Below are positions 1 through 5,632 of a stretch of DNA of 7,071 nucleotides, piece after piece (the first letter of the stretch is position 1; the number at the start of each line of letters is the position of its first letter). The DNA is from Firmicutes bacterium UBA5420 (GTDB lineage: Bacteria; Bacillota; Limnochordia; Darwinibacteriales; Darwinibacteriaceae): the NCBI GenBank assembly GCA_002409455.1, contig DHNI01000025.1, positions 49,606 through 56,676 on the forward strand, read 5' to 3'. The notes under the pieces are model-generated. The model was not told the origin of the DNA and searched no databases. It saw only the letters and a program-made list of their open reading frames with translations. Made by a program: the position numbers and the translations under genes.

Positions 1-1412
1 CCATTACCATTGACCACAACCGATCGCAGCAACTGGCTCACTGCTTGAGCAGTCTCGCTCTCAACTGGATTGCCCAGAACTTCTGGTTCAAACTGTTTAA
101 CAAGTCTGCCCTGGGCATCCCTGATTTCTCCCACAAAGTAGGGTTTCATCAGCCTACCACCGTTAGCTACAGAACACAAGGCATTGAGAAGCTGCAATGG
201 CGTAACGGCTATTCCCTGACCAAACCCGGTATTGGCCCACTGTAGCATTTGCCCAGTAGATTTGGGGGTGGCCACCATACCTGCAGTCTCTCCAGGGAAA
301 TCAACACCTAAGCGCTCGCCAAAGCCAAAATTCCGAATATAGGTATGAAATCGTTCTGGCCCCATTTCTACAGATAGCTTAGCAAACGTGATATTATCTG
401 ATCGTTCCATGGCTTCGAGAAACGTAATGTTACCAAAGACGCGACCATCAGAATTGCGGATGCGCCCACCACCCACTTCCCAGAATAAGCCACTATCAAA
501 GCTACGCTCGTTGTAGGTCAAACCCAAATCGAGGCTCGCCGCGGCGGTTACAAATTTAAAGGTAGAACCGGGCTCATATTGATCCGTAATGGCCACATTC
601 CGCCGTATTCCTGCAGGAACGTCCTGATAATAATTCGGATCATAGGTCGGATAGATGGCGTTAGCTAAAATTTCTCCCGAATCGGGATCCATGACAAGCA
701 CCAGGCCCTGATCGCTGTTAGTCGAAATAACAGTCTCCTGCAGGTGTGTTTCCGATATATACTGAATAACACTGTCGATAGTCAAAACCACATCATGACC
801 TGCCACAGCTGGTAGAAACTCGCTGTCGCCACCTGGAATGCTCCGCTGGGTAGCATCACGTTCAATGGCCAGCCGACCGGGAACCCCTTTCAGAATCTCA
901 TCATAATAGTATTCTATGCCTTCCAGACCTTGATTATCAGAACCTGCAATGCCAACCACGTGGGAAGCTAAAGATCCCTGCGGGTAGTAGCGCTGAGGGC
1001 GCTGAACAACTCGGATTCCTGGTAAGCGCAGCTGGCGAATGGCTTCGGAGATCTCTACCGTAAGTCCCCGGGCTAACCAGGCACTTGTTGACGAATCACT
1101 GCCTAGAATGCGTATTAGATCACTTTCGCTTATAGGCAAAAAAGGAGCTAACTGTCGCGCTGTCCCTTCCACATCCCGAATGCTATCGGGCAGGGCGTAC
1201 ACTGCATCCGCTCCCACACTTATGGCTAATGTATTATAGTTTCGATCCAAGATATTGCCCCTCTGAGCATCAATGGTTTGAGGCCTCATACGCTGAGCAA
1301 TCGCACGATCAGACAAGTCTTCACTTCGGTAGATTTGTAGATATCCTAGACGAGCTAGGAGTGCTAAAAACCCCAATGTCCAAAAGAAAAAAATGAATAT
1401 GGTGCGTCTCAC
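1..1412 (-). CDS. ftsI: Class B penicillin-binding protein (FtsI/PBP2B/SpoVD family), 3' end cut by window edge
   Basis: This is a monofunctional D,D-transpeptidase that cross-links septal (or spore) peptidoglycan; it is anchored in the membrane with its catalytic domain outside. About 470 residues are visible. They comprise an N-terminal membrane segment (about residues 5-26), the dimerisation-domain signature RGNILDRN near 50-57, the pedestal domain, and the start of the transpeptidase domain with the active-site STFK (Ser283, Lys286) and the SDN motif (338-340). The third motif (KTG) and any C-terminal PASTA domain would lie beyond position 1. It directly follows ftsL in the dcw cluster, where Firmicutes carry pbpB and/or spoVD; the sequence alone does not separate the division from the sporulation paralogue, so the symbol is provisional. 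The start given is GTG at 1412, ten bases after the ftsL stop, but it has no Shine-Dalgarno. A CTG at 1442 in the same frame has a perfect one and would add ten basic residues (see the separate entry). Confidence 0.93.
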   Translation of the reverse strand, partial: MRRTIFIFFFWTLGFLALLARLGYLQIYRSEDLSDRAIAQRMRPQTIDAQRGNILDRNYNTLAISVGADAVYALPDSIRDVEGTARQLAPFLPISESDLIRILGSDSSTSAWLARGLTVEISEAIRQLRLPGIRVVQRPQRYYPQGSLASHVVGIAGSDNQGLEGIEYYYDEILKGVPGRLAIERDATQRSIPGGDSEFLPAVAGHDVVLTIDSVIQYISETHLQETVISTNSDQGLVLVMDPDSGEILANAIYPTYDPNYYQDVPAGIRRNVAITDQYEPGSTFKFVTAAASLDLGLTYNERSFDSGLFWEVGGGRIRNSDGRVFGNITFLEAMERSDNITFAKLSVEMGPERFHTYIRNFGFGERLGVDFPGETAGMVATPKSTGQMLQWANTGFGQGIAVTPLQLLNALCSVANGGRLMKPYFVGEIRDAQGRLVKQFEPEVLGNPVESETAQAVSQLLRSVVVNGN

Positions 1413-1422
1413 GCGGGATCGA

Positions 1423-1929
1423 TTAGCGGTGTAACGTGCCAGCTTCTACTCCTCCTAACGGCAGAACCCTATTCATCCAGGACGCCAATGTAGCAAGGAT
1501 TCCCATGGTCTCCCCAGACGGGGTTTCTTCTTCGGCCACCCAGCGAGATTCTGCCTCCCCTGCCATGACCGCCGGGCCATTCAGCACAAGAGTAGCAGTA
1601 TATGTAGGCTCCACCATGCCCAATTCGTTGCGGGCAATTTGCTCAATCTGTTTTAACGATCGCTGGGACTCCAAACTAAGCACTAGATGATCATTTCGTT
1701 GCTGCATGGCATTTACCTGCTCCTCTATCTGTACTAATTCCATACTCAAATAGTAGGATGTAACTTGTTGTTGAAGGTATAATAGGCCGACCACAACACA
1801 ACAAGCAGCCACTAGACAGACTTTTACCGTAACAGGAATCCGGGATCGTTTCTTCGGTCGTCTTTGCCTAGGAAGCGGTGTTTCTTCTCTATAATGCGAA
1901 TACTCTTCAAGCTGTCGAGCCGCAGTCAT
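1423..1929 (-). CDS. ftsL: FtsL-like cell division protein (septum initiator family)
   Basis: This is a bitopic membrane protein of 168 residues with the FtsL layout. It has a basic cytoplasmic tail (about 1-31, with RQRRPKKRSR just before the membrane), one transmembrane helix (about 32-52), a predicted leucine-rich coiled coil (about 60-92) and the family's closing block IARNELGMVEP (98-108). FtsL proteins join DivIC/FtsB and the septal transpeptidase in the divisome and help activate septal wall synthesis. Sequence similarity in this family is weak; the call rests mainly on topology and on position between rsmH and the transpeptidase gene. The ATG at 1929 is preceded by GGGAGGG at good spacing, and the gene lies 14 bases after the rsmH stop. 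The C-terminal 50 or so residues beyond the usual end are unusual: an acidic stretch followed by a hydrophobic, possibly amphipathic segment around 142-158. Confidence 0.85.
   Translation of the reverse strand: MTAARQLEEYSHYREETPLPRQRRPKKRSRIPVTVKVCLVAACCVVVGLLYLQQQVTSYYLSMELVQIEEQVNAMQQRNDHLVLSLESQRSLKQIEQIARNELGMVEPTYTATLVLNGPAVMAGEAESRWVAEEETPSGETMGILATLASWMNRVLPLGGVEAGTLHR
1449..1456 (-). promoter_or_regulatory. Strong Shine-Dalgarno inside ftsL that points to a CTG start for the transpeptidase
   Basis: On the minus strand the ftsL codons near its C-terminus read AGGAGGAG. This is followed after six bases by a CTG at 1442-1440 that is in frame with the transpeptidase. An in-frame TAG lies at 1448-1446, so no earlier start is possible, and no ATG or TTG occurs between CTG and the GTG at 1412. 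The Shine-Dalgarno is over 30 bases from the GTG, too far to serve it. Starting at CTG would make the two genes overlap by 20 bases, with a cytoplasmic tail rich in Arg before the membrane helix. CTG initiation is rare, so this is an inference. Confidence 0.5.
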
Positions 1930-1943
1930 GTGCTATCCCTCCC

Positions 1944-2876
1944 TTAAAGTTTTTCCACAACCCTCAACTTAGCGCTACGGGATCTAGGGTTAGATTCTAG
2001 TTCTCCTTGTGACGCCTCTATGGGCTTGCGGTTGATGAGCCGTACAATTGGTTCATTCTTACATATGCAAATCGGTAGGTTCGGAGGACAGGTGCACTGT
2101 CCCAGCAAAGTTTGAAAATATTCCTTTACAATGCGATCTTCGAGAGAATGAAACGTGATGACGGCCAAACGTCCCCCAGGTACAAGCGAATCTACCGCCT
2201 GCTCTAGAGCTTGTTTTAACGCTCCCAATTCGTCATTAACGGCGATGCGTAACGCCTGAAATGTTCGCCTTGCTGGATGGGGCCCCTTCGCCCTTGCGCC
2301 TGCTGGAATCGCCTTCTTGATCACGGCCACTAAATCGCCCGTGGTTTCAATGGGTTCTCTGCTACGTTCCGCTGCAATAAACTGGGCAATTCTAGAGGCC
2401 CAACGTTCTTCGCCATAGTCCAAAATGATCTTGGCGAGCTCTTTTTCATCATATGTATTTACAATGCTCCACGCATCGAGAGCAGAGTCTTGATCCATCC
2501 TCATATCAAGCCGGGCATCTTGGTGATAGCTAAAGCCTCGTTCACCATCATCTAGTTGAGGCGAGGAAACGCCTATATCCATTAAGATGCCTGCCACTTC
2601 AGAAATGTCCATGTGTTGCAAGATTGATCGTAGATTACGGAAATTATCCCTGATTAAGGTTACCTGCGGCGCATAGGCAGTAAGCCTGTACTTCGCTCTT
2701 TCAAGTGCTTCACCGTCTTGGTCAATACCAATTAGCCTGATGTCTGGGTTCGTGGTTAGCATCCCAAGACTATGACCCGCAGCACCGAGCGTGCAATCAA
2801 CATAGATTCCTCCAGATTTAAGGTCTAGGGCCTCAATCGTCTCCTGGAGTAAGACCGGTTCGTGGGCAAAGTGCAT
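1944..2876 (-). CDS. rsmH: 16S rRNA (cytosine-1402-N4)-methyltransferase RsmH (MraW)
   Basis: RsmH transfers a methyl group from S-adenosylmethionine to N4 of C1402 in the decoding centre of 16S rRNA. The 310-residue product has the normal family length and all landmarks: HEPVLL at 5-10, the SAM-binding motif DCTLGAAGHS at 27-36 (the glycine loop reads GAAGHS where GGGGHS is commoner), acidic GIDQD at 50-54, DIGVSSPQLD with ERGFSY at 100-117, HPARRTFQALRIAVNDEL at 200-217, and FHSLEDRIVK at 242-251. Near the C-terminus are two Cys-x-Cys pairs (261/263 and 270/272), common in Gram-positive members and suggestive of metal binding. The start is ATG 2876: GAGGGGGTG stands at correct distance, whereas the in-frame GTG three codons upstream would sit on that ribosome-binding site. 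It begins 13 bases after the mraZ stop, so the two are surely cotranscribed. Confidence 0.98.
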   Translation of the reverse strand: MHFAHEPVLLQETIEALDLKSGGIYVDCTLGAAGHSLGMLTTNPDIRLIGIDQDGEALERAKYRLTAYAPQVTLIRDNFRNLRSILQHMDISEVAGILMDIGVSSPQLDDGERGFSYHQDARLDMRMDQDSALDAWSIVNTYDEKELAKIILDYGEERWASRIAQFIAAERSREPIETTGDLVAVIKKAIPAGARAKGPHPARRTFQALRIAVNDELGALKQALEQAVDSLVPGGRLAVITFHSLEDRIVKEYFQTLLGQCTCPPNLPICICKNEPIVRLINRKPIEASQGELESNPRSRSAKLRVVEKL

Positions 2877-2889
2877 TTCTATCACCCCC

Positions 2890-3321
2890 TCAGATTCCCA
2901 AATCGACAATGTTCTCCGCAATTTCTTCAAAGGATTCCTCTGCAGCGTTGACATAGAACTCCCATCGTTCTTTGCTCCATATTTCAATTCGGCTGGAAAC
3001 ACCGATTACAACAGCGTCTTTCTCAATGGAAGCAAATTCTCGCAAATTGGTGGGGAGAATAATCCTGCCCTGTTTATCCATTTCGCACTCAGTAGCGCCG
3101 GAGAACAGGAAACGCACAAACTGACGAGCATCATGTTTGGTTAAGGGCAACGTCTTGAGCTTGCCCTCCAAAATCGCCCATTCTTCACGGGGAAACAGAA
3201 ACAGGCAGTTGTCCAAACCCCTTGTAATGACGGCTCCTTCGCCTAGCTCTTCTCGGAATTTCGCAGGAATGATCAAGCGTCCCTTTGCATCAAGACCATG
3301 CTGATACTCTCCCATGAACAT
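2890..3321 (-). CDS. mraZ: Transcriptional regulator MraZ of the dcw cluster
   Basis: MraZ is a nucleoid-associated DNA-binding protein that forms rings and regulates its own operon, the division and cell wall cluster. The product has 143 residues, the standard length. It shows two tandem SpoVT/AbrB-type beta domains, each carrying the D-x-[KQ]-G-R-x-x-x-P-x-x-x-R signature: DAKGRLIIPAKFR at 11-23 and DKQGRIILPTNLR at 82-94. The start ATG 3321 gives the family-typical MFMGEYQH. The Shine-Dalgarno is modest (GGTGA five bases upstream); AGGA six bases before the third codon ATG (3315) makes that a possible alternative. Upstream reading continues in frame without a stop to 3366, but that stretch is the operator DNA. 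It is the first gene of the operon with rsmH, ftsL and the transpeptidase, and probably controls all of them through the repeats at 3352-3379. Confidence 0.97.
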   Translation of the reverse strand: MFMGEYQHGLDAKGRLIIPAKFREELGEGAVITRGLDNCLFLFPREEWAILEGKLKTLPLTKHDARQFVRFLFSGATECEMDKQGRIILPTNLREFASIEKDAVVIGVSSRIEIWSKERWEFYVNAAEESFEEIAENIVDLGI

Positions 3322-3351
3322 TCCTGTCACCCACTCTCGTAAGAAGAATCC

Positions 3352-3379
3352 CCCACTTTTCCCCACTTGCTACCACTTT
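3352..3379 (-). promoter_or_regulatory. Probable MraZ operator: three direct repeats with 10-bp period
   Basis: Read on the minus strand, the repeats are AAAGTGGT (3379-3372), CAAGTGGG (3369-3362) and AAAGTGGG (3359-3352), exactly 10 bp apart, ending about 30 bases before the mraZ start. MraZ proteins are known to bind several short direct repeats of TGGG/AAAGTG type with about one helical turn between them in front of mraZ. The match in sequence, spacing and location is therefore good. I see no convincing -35/-10 pair here; the promoter presumably overlaps or lies just upstream of the repeats, between 3435 and 3380. Confidence 0.8.
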
Positions 3380-3434
3380 ATTGACATATTCGGGCACGAC
3401 TCGCCAATTCCTGCTGGATTTTCAAAAAATGTAT

Positions 3435-3465
3435 AAAAAAACCTGGATACGCAAGCGTATCCAGG
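3435..3465 (-). terminator. Rho-independent terminator of the RNase P RNA gene
   Basis: On the minus strand CCTGGATACGC and GCGTATCCAGG form a perfect inverted repeat (3465-3455 and 3452-3442) around two bases. It gives a stem of ten pairs with a four-base loop, followed at once by seven T residues (3441-3435). This is a textbook intrinsic terminator, 12 bases after the 3' end of the mature RNase P RNA. It separates the pdxS-nif3-rnpB unit from the dcw operon; on the plus strand it lacks a T tract and should not terminate. Confidence 0.93.
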
Positions 3466-3476
3466 CGAAGCTCTTA

Positions 3477-3832
3477 TCTGAGTGAACCGATAAGCCGAGT
3501 TCTGTCGTGGATGATCATCTATCTAGGACTCTAGTTACCTAAAGTCTCATGCGGTCAACCCGGAAGTATAACGAGGCGGGCTACCTCTTCTCCCCTATTT
3601 GACCTTGCTCCGAATGGGGTTTACCTAGCCGGTTAGTCACCTAACCGCTGGTGAGCTCTTACCTCACCTTTTCAGCCTTACTCGGTTAAATACGGAGTAT
3701 TCAATCAAGCGGTTTATTTCTGTGGCACTGGCCTTAGAGTTACCTCCACTGGGCGTTACCCAGCATTCTGCCCTACGGAGCTCGGACTTTCCTCAAAGGA
3801 CTTCTCCTTCGCGATCATCTAGTTCACTCAGC
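3477..3832 (-). ncRNA. rnpB: RNase P RNA, type A (catalytic RNA that matures tRNA 5' ends)
   Basis: The universally conserved core is present on the minus strand. The 5' element GAGGAAAGTCC (3794-3784) continues into CGAGCTCC, and the 3' element ACAGAACTCGGCTTATCGG (3505-3487) supplies the other side of helix P4 (AAGTCCGAG with CTCGGCTT). Also visible are CCAGTGCCACAGAAA (3731-3717) and AGGTGAGGTAAGAGCTCACC around 3672-3653. AGAGGTAGCCC near 3588 contains the GGT that binds the tRNA CCA end. Helix P1 is a perfect 10-bp pairing of CTGAGTGAAC (3831-3822) with GTTCACTCAG (3487-3478), fixing the ends to within a few bases. The overall order of blocks follows the E. coli-like type A RNA, not the Bacillus type B. 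The length of about 355 nt is normal. It has its own promoter (3839-3847) and terminator. Confidence 0.97.
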
Positions 3833-3838
3833 ACGTTT

Positions 3839-3847
3839 AGTATACCA
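3839..3847 (-). promoter_or_regulatory. Extended -10 promoter of rnpB
   Basis: The minus strand reads TGGTATACT, an extended -10 element (TG-N-TATACT). Seven bases after it comes the expected first base of the RNase P RNA (about 3832). The position where a -35 would be (around 3862-3867) shows only an AT-rich TTTTAA, consistent with an extended -10 promoter that does not need a good -35. The promoter lies in the 29 bases between the nif3 stop and the RNA. Confidence 0.7.
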
Positions 3848-3861
3848 TACTCGTTCATGAT

Positions 3862-4641
3862 TTAAAAGGAAAACGGATTGGTACTCCTATCCTGCAAGAT
3901 GTGCACATTCTCAAAACGATCCTCCAGATACTGAGCCACTTCGGAAACCATCACCCGTTCGGTGGCAAAATGTCCAGCATCAAGAACAGCAAGCCCTACG
4001 CTTCTAGCATCCATAGCGTCATGATATGATACATCGCCCGTCACCAAGACATCGGCCCCGGCGTCCTTGGCCTGCTGCACGAAATCACCGCCTGAGCCAC
4101 CTACAAGAGCAACCCTAGCGATAGTTTGCTTTCCATCTCCTACTACTCGAACGCGATCACCCCATAGCCCTTCTAGCTGCTCTGCAAAATCCCCCAAGGC
4201 TATAGGAGCAATATCTCCAATGCGACCGAGTCCAGCATCAGTGCTGCCATGGACAGGGATTAGCACCCGCGAATTTTCTAGACCCACCTCTCGGGCCAAC
4301 CAATAATTAAGGCCATAAGCTGCTTGATCAAGGTTAGTGTGGGCCACATATACCGATATGTCATGCCTTAAAAGAGCGTTCAGCAACGTGCCCTCAGGGT
4401 GATCGGTTCGGATCTGCCTCAGGGGCTTAAAGATCACAGGATGGTGGGCAACAATCAAATCTACCCCATGGGCCAAAGCGATTTGCACTGTGTCCATGGT
4501 GACCGTGAGTGTTACTAGTATGGTTTTAACCTGGCTTTGGGGGGCACCAATCTGTAGCCCCACATTGTCCCACTCCATGGCTAGTTCTAGTGGTGCTAAT
4601 GCTTCTATAGCAGTGCTAAAATCTTGAACTACATATATCAA
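3862..4641 (-). CDS. Nif3/YbgI-like dinuclear metal-centre protein (GTP cyclohydrolase I type 2 family)
   Basis: This is a soluble protein of 259 residues of the Nif3 (DUF34) family, which forms hexameric rings with two metal ions per subunit. Its cellular role is not settled; some members have been described as GTP cyclohydrolases or as metal-related hydrolases. Visible landmarks are LAPLELAMEWDNVGLQIG (15-32), metal ligands in AHHPVIF (His66, His67), NLD with Asp105, and GHFATERV (His224, Glu228). The length matches the short YbgI form; the PII-like insert of the long Bacillus YqfO form is absent. One oddity is that the block usually reading LDVT is LTVT here (Thr46), although the metal ligands are intact. 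The start chosen is TTG 4641, nine bases after GGAGG and aligned with the family start; an in-frame TTG at 4650 abuts that site. It lies about 30 bases after pdxS, probably cotranscribed with it. Confidence 0.93.
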   Translation of the reverse strand: MIYVVQDFSTAIEALAPLELAMEWDNVGLQIGAPQSQVKTILVTLTVTMDTVQIALAHGVDLIVAHHPVIFKPLRQIRTDHPEGTLLNALLRHDISVYVAHTNLDQAAYGLNYWLAREVGLENSRVLIPVHGSTDAGLGRIGDIAPIALGDFAEQLEGLWGDRVRVVGDGKQTIARVALVGGSGGDFVQQAKDAGADVLVTGDVSYHDAMDARSVGLAVLDAGHFATERVMVSEVAQYLEDRFENVHILQDRSTNPFSF

Positions 4642-4650
4642 ATCAAACAA

Positions 4651-4655
4651 CCTCC
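4651..4655 (-). promoter_or_regulatory. Ribosome-binding site that decides the TTG start of the Nif3-like gene
   Basis: GGAGG on the minus strand ends directly against the TTG at 4650 (no spacing) but is nine bases from the next in-frame TTG at 4641. The spacing favours 4641. No ATG or GTG start in this frame lies nearby. Confidence 0.65.
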
Positions 4656-4673
4656 ATCCCAGTGCATACCTTG

Positions 4674-5546
4674 CTAAATTCCTCGTTCAGCCATGAGCAC
4701 CTCAATTTCTTTCTCATTGATGCCCACCATAGCCTCTCCTAAATCCTTCGACAACTCTGCTAGTATGTTGGCATCATTGTAGTTATGAACTGCCTTCACA
4801 ATCGCCTGAGCCCTTTTTACGGGGTCTCCAGACTTGAAAATGCCCGAACCAACAAAAACGCCTTCTGCGCCCAGTTGCATCATTAATGCCGCATCTGCCG
4901 GAGTAGCTATCCCGCCAGCGGCAAAATTGACAACAGGAAGTTTGCCATTTTCATGAACGTACTCGGCCAAAGTATAGGGAACCTGTAGATCTTTAGCTGC
5001 TTGAAAGAGCTCATCCTTCCGAATGCTCTGCAAATGGCGGATTTGCTTGTTGATCAGCCTAATATGGCGCACAGCTTGGATAATATCCCCCGTGCCCGGT
5101 TCGCCTTTCGTTCGGATCATGGAAGCTCCTTCAGCAATGCGCCTAAGTGCTTCTCCAAGATCCCGCGCTCCGCAGACGAAAGGACACGCAAACTGCGTTT
5201 TATCAATATGGAATGTATCGTCAGCTGGGGAAAGAACCTCGCTTTCATCAATATAATCAATCTCAATTGCTTCTAAGATCTGTGCCTCAACGAAATGCCC
5301 AATTCGCACTTTAGCCATCACCGGAATAGTTACCGCTCCCTGAATACTCTTGATCATCCCAGGATCACTCATGCGAGACACGCCTCCAGAGGCCCGAATA
5401 TCTGCTGGAATTCTCTCTAGAGCCATTACAGCACAAGCTCCTGCTTCCTGCGCAATTTGCGCCTGTTCTGGGGTGGTCACATCCATAATGACGCCACCTT
5501 TTAGCTTCTGTGCTAAGTTCCTATTCGACTCAAACCTGTTCTTCAT
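4674..5546 (-). CDS. pdxS: Pyridoxal 5'-phosphate synthase subunit PdxS (synthase lyase subunit)
   Basis: PdxS condenses ribose 5-phosphate, glyceraldehyde 3-phosphate and ammonia into pyridoxal 5'-phosphate in the DXP-independent vitamin B6 pathway. Normally it works as a dodecamer decorated by the glutaminase PdxT, which supplies the ammonia. The 290-residue product is full length. Conserved residues expected at the active site are present: Asp22 in GGVIMDVTTPEQA, Lys79 in VMAKVRIGH (ribose-phosphate Schiff base) and Lys147 in IRTKGEPGTG (second lysine). The phosphate-binding FVGSGIFKSGDP lies near the C-terminal part of the TIM barrel. Start ATG 5546 gives the family N-terminus and has GGGAG upstream. 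The frame stays open upstream, but that part is leader sequence. No pdxT follows; a Nif3-like gene does. Expression probably starts at the overlapping promoter near 5604-5632 and is under PdxR control. Confidence 0.98.
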   Translation of the reverse strand: MKNRFESNRNLAQKLKGGVIMDVTTPEQAQIAQEAGACAVMALERIPADIRASGGVSRMSDPGMIKSIQGAVTIPVMAKVRIGHFVEAQILEAIEIDYIDESEVLSPADDTFHIDKTQFACPFVCGARDLGEALRRIAEGASMIRTKGEPGTGDIIQAVRHIRLINKQIRHLQSIRKDELFQAAKDLQVPYTLAEYVHENGKLPVVNFAAGGIATPADAALMMQLGAEGVFVGSGIFKSGDPVKRAQAIVKAVHNYNDANILAELSKDLGEAMVGINEKEIEVLMAERGI

Positions 5547-5601
5547 TTGTCTTCTCTCCCATCTAAAAGCGCGTGAAACGCACAATATAGGTTTCTTTAC
5601 T

Positions 5602-5630
5602 TTATTATAATGGATGTCTGGTATTATAAT
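5602..5630 (+). promoter_or_regulatory. Likely pdxR promoter, superimposed on the pdxS promoter
   Basis: TTATTA (5602-5607), 17 bases, then TATAAT (5625-5630) on the plus strand, predicting a start near 5637 and a leader of about 44 bases. It is generated by the same perfect inverted repeat (5602-5611 and 5623-5632) that forms the pdxS promoter. The two polymerase sites cannot be occupied together. The alternative plus-strand TATAAT at 5606-5611 has a poorer -35. Confidence 0.55.
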
Positions 5631-5632
5631 AA
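5604..5632 (-). promoter_or_regulatory. Likely pdxS promoter
   Basis: The minus strand carries TTATTA (5632-5627), 17 bases, then a perfect TATAAT (5609-5604). The -35 matches consensus only at three of six positions, so the promoter may need help or be weak. Transcription would start near 5597, giving a leader of about 50 bases before pdxS. The element coincides base for base with the mirror promoter for pdxR on the other strand. A second TATAAT on this strand (5628-5623) has no better -35. Confidence 0.6.

Noticed and set aside
1436..1690. Plus-strand open frame opposite ftsL, and similar plus-strand frames opposite the transpeptidase, nif3 and pdxS
   Set aside because: They are antisense to well-supported genes, have no ribosome-binding site of note and no recognisable protein features.
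2877..3002. In-frame upstream extension of rsmH across the end of mraZ
   Set aside because: It overlaps mraZ coding sequence and lacks similarity to RsmH; the ATG at 2876 has a good Shine-Dalgarno and gives the family N-terminus.
3322..3366. In-frame upstream extension of mraZ
   Set aside because: It lies over the MraZ direct repeats and the leader; ATG 3321 gives the normal 143-residue protein.
3380..3434. Possible mraZ promoter (TTGGCG, 17 bases, TCAATA on the minus strand)
   Set aside because: The -10 matches consensus at only two positions; no pair in this stretch is good enough to call.
4643..4657. Four-codon frame (ATG to TGA) just ahead of the Nif3-like gene
   Set aside because: Its ATG is part of the GGAGG ribosome-binding region and has no Shine-Dalgarno of its own; probably chance.
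5547..5585. In-frame upstream extension of pdxS starting from a TTG
   Set aside because: It is leader sequence containing the Shine-Dalgarno; the known PdxS N-terminus begins at ATG 5546.
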